A stretch of DNA of 11,951 nucleotides from the NCBI GenBank assembly GCA_002321305.1, contig DCMF01000024.1, forward strand, positions 4,314 to 16,264. The letters run 5' to 3'. The notes under the pieces were generated by a model. That model did no database searches. It was not told where the DNA came from and saw only the letters and a program-made list of their open reading frames with translations. Source of the DNA: Verrucomicrobia bacterium UBA1629. GTDB taxonomy: Bacteria; Verrucomicrobiota; Kiritimatiellia; RFP12; UBA1067. This document shows positions 1-5,558 of the stretch, piece after piece (position 1 is the stretch's first letter; each line of letters starts with the position of its first letter). The translations under genes were made by a program, and so were the position numbers.

Positions 1-5
1 AAAAA

Positions 6-209
6 ATGCAAGAAAAAAATCAACAGCTAGCGGACTACGGCCGGCAGGGGATGGCGTCGCGCTGGGGCGGACGAGGCAAGTCCAAGCTCGTCCGCGTGGA
101 TCCGGACGCGGCGGACTTGCTGGCGCGTATCCCGGAGCGCGATCGGCGCCGCGTCGCCTCCACGGCCGTCCGCACCGCCGCGAAGCACTACCTCGACGGC
201 CGCGGCTAA
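6..209 (+). CDS. Small ribbon-helix-helix-like protein
   Basis: A 67-residue basic protein. After an N-terminal segment rich in Gln, Gly and Arg, residues about 27-63 read as a short beta strand (KLVRVD) followed by two helices (DAADLLARIPERDRR and ASTAVRTAAKHYL), the order seen in ribbon-helix-helix DNA-binding proteins. The match is by pattern only and no family is recognised. The first ATG lies at the left edge, so its ribosome binding site is outside the window and the frame could begin further upstream; an internal ATG at 51 is an alternative. It sits just upstream of the promoter at 240-269, so it belongs to a previous transcript or to a longer readthrough unit. Coding potential is supported by GC-rich third positions and by the following genes of similar type. 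Confidence 0.6.
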   Translation: MQEKNQQLADYGRQGMASRWGGRGKSKLVRVDPDAADLLARIPERDRRRVASTAVRTAAKHYLDGRG

Positions 210-239
210 AAAAAATTAGGTAAGTGGCAAAATTTCCGC

Positions 240-269
240 TTGCAAGGTGGGAACAACCTGTGGTATAAT
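240..269 (+). promoter_or_regulatory. Strong sigma70-type promoter with extended -10
   Basis: A TTGCAA -35 box (240-245) and a perfect TATAAT -10 box (264-269) are 18 bp apart. The -10 is preceded by TGG, the TGn of an extended -10. An A-rich stretch at about 208-232 lies upstream where an UP element would be. Transcription would start near 276, leaving a leader of about 20 bases before the ATG at 297. This is the clearest promoter in the window and probably drives the downstream chain of coupled genes. The spacer holds an operator-like 13-mer (246-258), which suggests repression by occlusion. Confidence 0.75.
244..258 (+). promoter_or_regulatory. Operator-like motif, copy 1 (in promoter spacer)
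   Basis: AAGGTGGGAACAACC overlaps the end of the -35 box and fills most of the -35/-10 spacer. Its core GGTGGGAACAACC is an imperfect palindrome (GGTnGnnnCnACC). The same core recurs at 673-685 with one change and, on the other strand, exactly at 710-722. Its place inside a promoter next to genes for RHH-like proteins makes a repressor site the natural reading, but binding is inferred. Confidence 0.6.
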
Positions 270-296
270 AGTGCGCAGACAACGGAGATAGCAACA

Positions 297-554
297 ATGA
301 GTGACAAACTAGCAATGGTTGCCTTGGATAAGGTGGAGGTCAAATTCTCGATGCGCGTCGAGACGGTTGTCCGCTTGCGCCGGATTATGGCGGAGTGTGG
401 CCTGAAGTCTCTATCCGCGATCGTCAACGCGCTGCTTGAGGAGGCCGTGCGCGACGTCCGTCTAACCAAGGACGACATCGACACCATCCACGAGATGATG
501 GTCAAGAACCTCGAGAAGCGCAACGAGCGCAAAGCCAAGAAAGGGATCAAGTAA
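297..554 (+). CDS. Ribbon-helix-helix transcriptional regulator
   Basis: An 85-residue protein. Residues 13-51 show the RHH layout: a strand with alternating residues (VEVKFSM), helix A (VETVVRLRRIMAECG), then a turn and helix B (SLSAIVNALLEEAV). The C-terminal third is a charged helix ending in a Lys/Arg-rich tail. The ATG at 297 is preferred to an in-frame ATG at 240, because 240 lies in the -35 box and 297 has a GGAG at 284-287 at good spacing. It is the first gene after the promoter at 240-269, whose spacer carries an operator-like motif, so autoregulation of an early operon is likely. Its stop overlaps the start of the next gene (TAATG). The Arc/MetJ/CopG-type fold is well supported by pattern; the DNA target is inferred. 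Confidence 0.8.
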   Translation: MSDKLAMVALDKVEVKFSMRVETVVRLRRIMAECGLKSLSAIVNALLEEAVRDVRLTKDDIDTIHEMMVKNLEKRNERKAKKGIK

Positions 555-817
555 TGGATATGGTCGAAATGAAACTGGAATTTCCCTGCACGCTTTTTGC
601 GCGTCTTGCGAAGCGGGCGGCGAAGAACGGAATGACGCCTGGGGACTATCTCTCTTTTTTGTTGACGGAGAAGGTGGGTACAACCCAAGACTTTTCTTCG
701 ACTTCTGCGGGTTGTTCCCACCCGCAGGGCGACGCAGGATTTTCCGGCGGGGTGCGCCCGAGCGCAGTAAAGGCCGAAGCACCAAACGGGGACGCCGAAA
801 CGGCTCGAGACGCGTAG
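554..817 (+). CDS. Second RHH-like protein with a low-complexity tail
   Basis: An 87-residue protein whose start overlaps the upstream stop in TAATG, so translation is coupled. Residues 6-41 (MKLEFP, then LFARLAKRAAKNG, then TPGDYLSFLLTEKV) again fit strand-helix-helix of an RHH protein. From about residue 42 the chain becomes Gly, Ser, Ala, Asp and Pro rich and looks disordered. That tail is encoded by DNA carrying two inverted copies of the operator-like 13-mer (673-685 and 710-722), so part of the tail may exist because of a DNA or RNA constraint. An internal ATG at 569 is possible. It may form mixed dimers with the preceding RHH protein or act on the same sites; this is inference. Confidence 0.7.
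   Translation: MDMVEMKLEFPCTLFARLAKRAAKNGMTPGDYLSFLLTEKVGTTQDFSSTSAGCSHPQGDAGFSGGVRPSAVKAEAPNGDAETARDA
671..685 (+). promoter_or_regulatory. Operator-like motif, copy 2
   Basis: AAGGTGGGTACAACC differs from the promoter copy (244-258) at one base over 15. It lies inside the second RHH-like gene. A TTGACG hexamer at 662-667 sits just upstream, much as the -35 box sits before copy 1, but I see no credible -10 box after it. It pairs as an inverted repeat with copy 3. Confidence 0.5.
673..722 (+). repeat. Inverted repeat, 14-bp arms with one mismatch
   Basis: GGTGGGTACAACCC (673-686) is complementary to GGGTTGTTCCCACC (709-722) except for one central T:T mismatch, with a 22-base loop. In RNA this could form a stable hairpin, and it competes with the smaller stem at 705-727. 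No U-tract follows, so it is not an intrinsic terminator. A third copy of one arm in the promoter, outside the transcript, argues that at least part of the signal is read as DNA. Confidence 0.55.
710..722 (-). promoter_or_regulatory. Operator-like motif, copy 3 (inverted)
   Basis: GGTTGTTCCCACC is the exact reverse complement of the 13-base core at 246-258. Its centre is 37 bp from copy 2. It is itself embedded in an 8-bp perfect stem (CTGCGGGT at 705-712 with ACCCGCAG at 720-727). Confidence 0.5.
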
Positions 818-946
818 GGGGAATCCGTGGCGTCGCGGGGACGCTGTACACCGGCAAAGACCCCGCCGCCCAGACCGACAGGCGTACTACTACTAGCGGT
901 GGCAGCCGGAGAGACGGCAGAATTTGACAACCAAGGAGATGACAAA

Positions 947-1102
947 ATGAAGATGGCAAAAGAAATTTTGGGCGTGGCGATCAAGACGCTTGCGCTCCTC
1001 GCGCTGGCCGCGCTGTGCTGGCTCGCGCTGTACCTGACGCCGGACCAAATGTCCGGTGAATATGACTGGGCGGCCGCAGAAGGAAAGGCGGTGGCGCAAT
1101 GA
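947..1102 (+). CDS. Small single-pass membrane protein
   Basis: A 51-residue protein with a short basic N-terminus (MKMAKEI) and one long hydrophobic run at about residues 8-32 (LALLALAALCWLALYL), followed by an acidic tail. It would sit in the inner membrane with the N-terminus probably inside. The start at 947 is chosen because AAGGAG (933-938) lies 8 bases upstream; a longer frame from 827 would add a proline-rich stretch with no such site. The 129 bases between the previous gene and this one (818-946) hold no convincing gene or terminator. The stop overlaps the next start as ATGA. Small membrane proteins of this kind in phage early regions are often unassigned, and I do not recognise this one. 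Confidence 0.65.
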   Translation: MKMAKEILGVAIKTLALLALAALCWLALYLTPDQMSGEYDWAAAEGKAVAQ

Positions 1103-1383
1103 AGGTCTGGGCGACGATGAAGGACATCAAGGCGGAAATCGCGGCCGTGCCGGACAACTGGCTGGACCGCTTTGCGGCGGCCGAGCCGGAGAACATCCGC
1201 AAGGTCGCGTCCGCCCGCAACGGCAAGCTCCTCTACCGCGTCAGCGCCGTGCTGGACGCGATCGAGCAGCGCAAATATTTTACAGGATTTCCGGCGGACG
1301 AGTCCGTCGGCGCGGGCGACGGCCTTCCATCTTCAGCCGTTCCGCCCGCGGAATTTTCCGCCGCCGAAGGGGGTGTGCAGTGA
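1099..1383 (+). CDS. Small protein, possible excisionase-type helix-turn-helix
   Basis: A 94-residue protein starting in an ATGA overlap with the membrane protein. Residues 7-56 are helical, and the segment IRKVASARNGKLLYRVSAVLDAIEQ resembles the winged helix-turn-helix layout of excisionase and MerR-like proteins, where a wing residue pair is followed by a Tyr/Arg-Val-x-x-Val-Leu helix. The remainder (from about residue 62) is Gly, Ala, Ser and Pro rich and probably disordered. A DNA-binding or recombination-accessory role is a guess from this pattern. The stop overlaps the next gene by 4 bases (GTGA). Confidence 0.6.
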   Translation: MKVWATMKDIKAEIAAVPDNWLDRFAAAEPENIRKVASARNGKLLYRVSAVLDAIEQRKYFTGFPADESVGAGDGLPSSAVPPAEFSAAEGGVQ

Positions 1384-1614
1384 CGTTCGTCCCCGGCACG
1401 GCGTACCTGGCGCTTCCGCGCAAATCGTGCGCGGCGCGCACGCCACTCGTCTGCCTGTCGTGCGCGGACGGCGTCGCCGTCTTTGCGTCCGTCAAGCGTC
1501 TCGCGCCTGCGGCCGTGACGCCGTTCAGCGCGTCCGCCTGCGCGACCGTCTCGATCGACGGCGACGAGTATGATGTTTGCTCCGACCACATGATCGCAGG
1601 GGGTGTACGGTGAC
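1369..1614 (+). repeat. Two near-identical gene junctions (1369-1384 and 1599-1614)
   Basis: GGGGGTGTGCAGTGAC at 1369-1384 and GGGGGTGTACGGTGAC at 1599-1614 agree at 14 of 16 positions. Each holds a G-rich ribosome binding site, the GTG start and the overlapping TGA stop of the previous gene. The genes that follow are unrelated, so the likeness belongs to the junction itself. Confidence 0.6.
1380..1613 (+). CDS. Cysteine-containing small protein of unknown function
   Basis: A 77-residue protein begun by GTG at 1380, in a GTGA overlap with the preceding stop and behind a G-rich ribosome binding site (1369-1373). A longer frame reaching back to 1056 would run across the whole preceding gene and is not credible. 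The chain looks beta-rich and contains five cysteines (17, 25, 28, 54, 67), including a CLSC pair, but spacing does not match a familiar zinc ribbon. It ends in a GTGA overlap with the primase-helicase, so the two are made together; it may be a helper of that protein, which is inference from position only. Confidence 0.65.
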   Translation: MTFVPGTAYLALPRKSCAARTPLVCLSCADGVAVFASVKRLAPAAVTPFSASACATVSIDGDEYDVCSDHMIAGGVR

Positions 1615-4609
1615 CGTCCAGGATTTTCTCTCGCGCCTAAAGGGCGTGCGGCAGACGGGGACGGACAAGTGGGTCGCGTGCTGTCCGGCGCACGACGACG
1701 ACAACCCGTCCCTGGGCGTCGCCGTCGGATCTGACGGTCGCATACTCGTCCACTGCTACACGGGTTGCACGGCCGAGCAGGTCGTGCAGGCGATGGGGCT
1801 CACGCTGCGCGACCTGATGCCAGAGACGGCCGCGTCGCACTATGCGCCGCGCATCGCGCCGAAGTCCGTCGCACCTGTGGCCGAGGTGGAGCCCAAGCCG
1901 AAGGCGAAGTGTGGACGCTCCCACGGTCGGCTCGTCGCGACCTACGACTACAAGGATGAGCAAGGCACGATCCTCTACCGCGTCGAGCGGCGCGTCCGGG
2001 AGGACGGCAAGAAGACCTTTGTCCAGCTGCACCCCGACCCGAAGTCTCCATTCGGCTGGGGCTACGGCGTCAGCTCCGTCGGCGTCCGCAAGGTCCCGTA
2101 CAAACTGCCGCGCGTGTTGGCCGCGGTGAAGTCGGGCAAGACCATCTTGATCGTCGAGGGGGAGAAGGACGTGCAGACGGTCGAGCGCGTCCTGGGTTGC
2201 GTCGCCACGTGCAACTCGGGCGGCGCCGGGAAGTGGGAAGCCGGCTGGGGCAAGTATTTCGCGGGCGCGAAGTCCATCCTGATCATCGCGGACAACGACG
2301 CGGAGACGAAGACGGTGCGTGGGAAGACGGTGTGCTTCGCGCCCGGACAGAAGCACGCCTGCCGCGTCGAAGCCTTGCTGCGCGCGGACGGCGTCGCGTG
2401 CCCGATCCGCAAGATGGTCATGCCGTGCGTCAACGGCGAGAAGGTCAAGGACTTTACGGACTGGGCGGAGGCGGTGGTGTCCAGCGGCGGCGAGGCGGAC
2501 GCGGAGTCGTTTGCGCTCGCGATCAAATCCGCCGCGCCGTGGCCGGAGCGTTGGAATTTCGGGCTGGACGGCGAGCCGCCCGCGTCGTTTTGGCAGGCGG
2601 CCGCCGAAGCGGGTGCGGCCGAAGCGCCCGCCCTGGCGGACGGCGCGACCGGCGCGGACGGCGTGCGGCTTGAGTCCGACCGGCACGGCCGGTTCGGGCG
2701 GAGGCTCCCCCGCGCCCCCAAGGATACCGCCGACAAGATCGAGGTGGCGTTCGCCATCGACCAGGGGCACAAGGTCACGCTGACGATCGACGCGGCGTGC
2801 ACGGTCGGCTACAATTTTTCCCAGTGCCTCGGGTTGGCTATGCGCGCCTTTCCCAATCTGCAGATGCCGCGCGATATGTTCGTCCGGCTCAAATCTTTCG
2901 TCGCCGCCGAATGGCTGCTGGCGCGCGGCTCGTTCTTCTGGGACGTGCAGGCGAGGTCGTTCGCCTCGTGCTATTTTTTGGACCGCGACGAGAAGCGGTG
3001 CAGCCTGATGCGCATCGAGTCCGACGAGTTCTACGCGTTCGTCGCCTCGGCCGCCGCACTGGAGGACGTCGACCCGAAGAAGGGCGATCTCAAGCGCATC
3101 CTCGGCATCGTGCGGCAAATGGCGATGTCCGAAGAGTATGCGCAGGGCATTGCGCCGTCCAACCAATGGGACCGGCGCGGCGACACGATCTACATCTCGT
3201 CCGGCGACGACCGCATGTATCGCATCGCGCCCGGGAAAATCGAGAATGTGCAGAACGGGACGGACGGCGTCGTGTTCCTGCGCGGACAGACGCTCGCGCC
3301 GTGGAAGCTGCTGGACGGCGACGGAGTCGACCCGTTCGACGATGCGCGGCTCTTCGCCAATGCGGCGTGGGAGGATGCGTCGGGCAAGATGAACATCCGG
3401 CTGTGGTATCTCAACCTCTTCGCTTGCCACCGGACGAAGCCCGTCATGCTGATCACGGGCAAGATGCAGTCCGGCAAGACGCGCATGGCGACGGGCATCA
3501 AGGAGATACTCTTCATGCGCGTCCAAGGGGAGCAAGACAAGGCGACGCAGACGGTCGAGGATACGGACAAGAGTCTGGAGGGATTTTGGACCACGCTTAA
3601 CGGCGGCAAGCTGGAAGTCTTCGACAACGTCGACACTAAAGTCAAGTGGTTTTCGGACGCAATCCAAAACGCGGCGACGGGCGGACAAATTAAGCGGCGC
3701 ACGATGTATACAAACACGGGCGTCACGATTTTGCGCGCGAACGCCAACGTGATCTTGACGTCCAACAGTCCGCTCTTCTCAACGGACGGCAACGGCGGCT
3801 TGGCGGACCGCCTAATCACGGTCAACCTCGGGACGACGCGCACGTTGTCCGAGGAGGAAGAGCTCACGCGCCAAATCGCCGAACGGCGAAACGCGTACCT
3901 CACATGGACGGCGCGCGTGCTGGCCAAGGCGCTGGCCGACACGACCACGGACGACGGCAGCATCAACAAGCGCCATCCGGACTACGGCAAGTTCTCGTTA
4001 AAGTGCGGTCGGGCGCTTGGGTGCGTGGACGAAGTCAAGGCGGCGTTGGGTGCGGCCGAGGCGGACAAGGCGCTACTGCCGCTTCGCACGGACGTGGTGA
4101 CGGCCGAGCTGCTGGGCGTCCTCGCGGACCATGATCCGCCGTACGAGATGCGCTTCACCTCGGGTGAGATGAGCGACGCCATCGTGGCCCGTATGGGCGA
4201 CGAGGCGGACGATAAGACGCGCTCGATCTACAACTCGCGCCGCGTCGGCAATGCGATAAAGCGGTATATACGCCAACTTAACTTACTCTTCAACATGCGC
4301 GAGCCCCGCATCAGTGCGGGGAAGAGCCTCTACGAATTCGACGGACTCACCGATTTGGGTAAGCTGGTCCTCTCGCGCTCTCCAAACATCAATCACGATG
4401 TGGTGGGTTTGGTGGATTCCAAGCCCAGTTTACAACCTTTAATGCGCGAGTGCGGGGGCGCGGGGGAAGATAGGGAAACGCCATTAGAACCCACCAAACC
4501 CACCAGTGCGGATTTAGGGGAGGGTATTATGCGCGCGCGCGATATAGATAATTCTTTTTTGCGCAAAGAAGAAAAGAAAGGAAAAGAAGAATGGGAATTG
4601 GATCTCTGA
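1610..4609 (+). CDS. Primase-helicase (CHC2-type zinc finger, Toprim, P-loop ATPase)
   Basis: A 999-residue replication protein expected to prime and unwind phage DNA. A zinc finger of CHC2 type lies at residues 25-53 (C25-x2-H28 and C49-x3-C53). A Toprim domain follows at about 175-275, with the acidic motif IVEGEKD (E183, E185) and the DxD pair D228/D230. The ATPase part has Walker A GKMQSGKT (617-624), Walker B LEVFDNVD (668-675), a sensor-like NVILTSNSP (713-721) and a candidate arginine finger in LADRL (R734). The start is GTG 1610 in a GTGA overlap with the previous gene; an ATG at 1577 would bury more of that gene. The final 75 residues are charged and low in complexity and lie over the inverted repeat and AT-rich DNA described at 4381-4590. 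It resembles the fused primase/ATPase proteins common in phages; the exact ATPase subfamily is not assigned. Confidence 0.88.
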   Translation: MTVQDFLSRLKGVRQTGTDKWVACCPAHDDDNPSLGVAVGSDGRILVHCYTGCTAEQVVQAMGLTLRDLMPETAASHYAPRIAPKSVAPVAEVEPKPKAKCGRSHGRLVATYDYKDEQGTILYRVERRVREDGKKTFVQLHPDPKSPFGWGYGVSSVGVRKVPYKLPRVLAAVKSGKTILIVEGEKDVQTVERVLGCVATCNSGGAGKWEAGWGKYFAGAKSILIIADNDAETKTVRGKTVCFAPGQKHACRVEALLRADGVACPIRKMVMPCVNGEKVKDFTDWAEAVVSSGGEADAESFALAIKSAAPWPERWNFGLDGEPPASFWQAAAEAGAAEAPALADGATGADGVRLESDRHGRFGRRLPRAPKDTADKIEVAFAIDQGHKVTLTIDAACTVGYNFSQCLGLAMRAFPNLQMPRDMFVRLKSFVAAEWLLARGSFFWDVQARSFASCYFLDRDEKRCSLMRIESDEFYAFVASAAALEDVDPKKGDLKRILGIVRQMAMSEEYAQGIAPSNQWDRRGDTIYISSGDDRMYRIAPGKIENVQNGTDGVVFLRGQTLAPWKLLDGDGVDPFDDARLFANAAWEDASGKMNIRLWYLNLFACHRTKPVMLITGKMQSGKTRMATGIKEILFMRVQGEQDKATQTVEDTDKSLEGFWTTLNGGKLEVFDNVDTKVKWFSDAIQNAATGGQIKRRTMYTNTGVTILRANANVILTSNSPLFSTDGNGGLADRLITVNLGTTRTLSEEEELTRQIAERRNAYLTWTARVLAKALADTTTDDGSINKRHPDYGKFSLKCGRALGCVDEVKAALGAAEADKALLPLRTDVVTAELLGVLADHDPPYEMRFTSGEMSDAIVARMGDEADDKTRSIYNSRRVGNAIKRYIRQLNLLFNMREPRISAGKSLYEFDGLTDLGKLVLSRSPNINHDVVGLVDSKPSLQPLMRECGGAGEDRETPLEPTKPTSADLGEGIMRARDIDNSFLRKEEKKGKEEWELDL
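4304..4321 (+). repeat. Perfect 7-bp hairpin inside primase gene
   Basis: CCCCGCA (4304-4310) and TGCGGGG (4315-4321) form a perfect stem around a TCAG tetraloop. It lies within the reading frame about 80 bases before the origin-like repeats. No U-tract follows. Confidence 0.4.
4381..4590. other. Candidate replication origin inside the primase 3' end
   Basis: This segment departs from the GC-rich coding pattern around it. It holds a 22-bp inverted repeat (arms 4401-4422 and 4484-4505), G-rich DNA between the arms (about 4451-4475), an alternating GCGCGCGCGC tract (about 4531-4540) and then an AT- and purine-rich run (about 4540-4590) that would melt easily. Repeat boxes beside an unwinding element in or next to the initiator or primase gene is a known origin layout in phages and plasmids. 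The encoded protein tail is low in complexity, as expected if the DNA, not the protein, is under constraint. Function is inferred. Confidence 0.4.
4401..4505. repeat. Inverted repeat, 22-bp arms (20 of 22 matching)
   Basis: TGGTGGGTTTGGTGG (4401-4415) is the exact reverse complement of CCACCAAACCCACCA (4491-4505). The match continues inward with two mismatches, giving arms 4401-4422 and 4484-4505 around a 61-base spacer. Each arm has an internal near-direct repeat (TGGTGGG, TTTGGTGG), as iterons often do. It shares GGTGGGT with the operator-like motif near the left end. Confidence 0.7.
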
Positions 4610-4905
4610 TAACAGGCGAGCATCTTTGGGACTGGCTCGTCCGGGAAGGCGGCTTCGTCCACACCTTCGCCGATGGATCGATGAAGGTCCGCTTCAACCG
4701 CGGCCGCGTCCCGTCCGACGCTCTGCGCGCCGCGCTCGCCGCCAATCGCGCCGCGCTCAAGGATTACGTGCGCGAGATGCATGCGCGCCGCGATCGCGCC
4801 GCGTCTCAGCCACTCCCCCGGCTTAGGTACTGTCACACACCTCAAACCCCCGCCCCTAACGGCGGCAGTGCCGGAAAATCACTGACTAACGAAAAAGGAG
4901 TCTGA
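4591..4905 (+). CDS. TubC-type docking-domain-like protein
   Basis: A 104-residue protein overlapping the primase end by 19 bases, behind an AAAGGA-containing purine run. Residues 10-62 follow the small alpha-beta layout of TubC N-terminal docking domains: a helix (HLWDWLVREGG), two short strands (FVHTFADGSMKVRF), then two helices with the pattern VPSDALRAALAANRAALKDYVRE. Such domains mediate protein-protein contacts in polyketide and peptide synthases, and similar small proteins occur next to primase and replication genes in mobile elements. Here it may dock onto the primase-helicase, which is inferred from adjacency. The last 40 residues are Pro, Ser and Thr rich and unlike the rest. The domain call rests on pattern likeness only. 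Confidence 0.7.
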   Translation: MGIGSLITGEHLWDWLVREGGFVHTFADGSMKVRFNRGRVPSDALRAALAANRAALKDYVREMHARRDRAASQPLPRLRYCHTPQTPAPNGGSAGKSLTNEKGV

Positions 4906-4906
4906 G

Positions 4907-5080
4907 ATGAAGCAGGTAGATGTGCGATTACTTGAAATGTATACGGCGTTGTTGTCGGCGGTCGATCTGCGCACGGCCGCACTAACTGAACGGCAGGTTG
5001 AGGGGGTCTGCCGGGCTATGGTGAAGAACGCCAGGATTGCGCTTGCGGTTTTTGACATGGAAACAAACAAGGAGAAATAA
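4907..5080 (+). CDS. Small helical protein of unknown function
   Basis: A 57-residue protein, starting MKQVDVRLLEMYTALLSA and ending in a charged ETNKEK tail. It begins two bases after the previous stop, with an AAAGGAG (4894-4900) at ideal distance from ATG 4907, which is the main reason to believe it. It is predicted as two or three amphipathic helices with a single cysteine. Its base use is less GC-biased than that of its neighbours. No family is recognised. Confidence 0.6.
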   Translation: MKQVDVRLLEMYTALLSAVDLRTAALTERQVEGVCRAMVKNARIALAVFDMETNKEK

Positions 5081-5082
5081 AT

Positions 5083-5361
5083 ATGGAAAAAGAAAAGAAG
5101 TACGACAACAATATGCGCGGTGCGCTGTTCCGGGCCGACCGAAAAAACGACCGGGCGCCCATCGCGTCCGGCACCCTGACCGTGGAGGGCGTGGAGTTGC
5201 ACCTCTCCGTATGGCCGAAGTGCACGTCCAAGGGCGGGTGTGTGTACAATCCCGTCTCGGTCGAGTACAAGTTTGGGGAGCCTCGCAAGCTTGCCCCCTT
5301 TGACGCGCCCGCGGAGACGCCTGCCACGCCTGCGCAGGACGCGGGTGACCTGCCGTTCTGA
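5083..5361 (+). CDS. SSB-like OB-fold protein
   Basis: A 92-residue protein with AAGGAG (5069-5074) 8 bases before ATG 5083. The N-terminal part (YDNNMRGALFRADRKNDR, then SGTLTVEGVELHLSVWPK) follows a pattern seen in short phage proteins of predicted OB fold, where the Gly-x-Leu-Phe and Asn-Asp-Arg-Lys elements lead into a beta hairpin. The C-terminus is a flexible Ala/Pro/Asp-rich tail ending in DLPF (89-92), like the acidic tip by which bacterial single-stranded DNA-binding proteins recruit partners. It most likely coats single-stranded DNA during replication next to the primase-helicase. A C47/C53 pair in the middle loop is unusual. It is shorter than cellular SSB, and the match is by pattern. 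Confidence 0.65.
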   Translation: MEKEKKYDNNMRGALFRADRKNDRAPIASGTLTVEGVELHLSVWPKCTSKGGCVYNPVSVEYKFGEPRKLAPFDAPAETPATPAQDAGDLPF

Positions 5362-5372
5362 GGGGCCTCGCC

Positions 5373-5558
5373 ATGACGTCGACCGAGACTGAGATCGTGC
5401 GCGAGGCCGTGCGGGTGCTGGCGTATCGGCCGAACCGTGGCGGGCGCGAACGCCGCGCCCTCGCGCTCCTGCGCACGCTGCTGACCAAATCGGATTACGC
5501 GGCGACCGTGGCCGAAGCCCGTGCCGCCTGGAAGGAGAAAAATGGAAGCAAGTCCTGA
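5373..5558 (+). CDS. Small basic helical protein of unknown function
   Basis: A 61-residue protein rich in Arg, Ala and Leu with predicted helices at about 4-17 and 24-38 and a third at 40-55. AGGGG (5361-5365) overlaps the upstream stop and precedes ATG 5373 by 7 bases. Its last 17 bases overlap the start of the first ParB-like gene, and it also carries that gene's AAGGAG. No family is recognised; a nucleic-acid-binding role would be a guess from charge. Confidence 0.55.
   Translation: MTSTETEIVREAVRVLAYRPNRGGRERRALALLRTLLTKSDYAATVAEARAAWKEKNGSKS

Noticed and set aside
662..690. Second promoter at TTGACG (662-667)
   Set aside because: No -10 hexamer resembling TATAAT appears 16-18 bp downstream. 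It remains only a curiosity beside operator copy 2.
673..727. Intrinsic terminator within the second RHH gene
   Set aside because: The stems are good, but no U-tract follows and the reading frame continues.
923..928. TTGACA hexamer as a -35 box
   Set aside because: The matching -10 position falls on the start codon region of the gene at 947 and has no TATAAT likeness.
1637..3688. Long open frame on the minus strand (683 codons)
   Set aside because: It lies fully antisense to the primase-helicase, whose motifs are clear. Its Arg-, Asp- and Val-rich composition is the usual shadow of GC-rich third positions.
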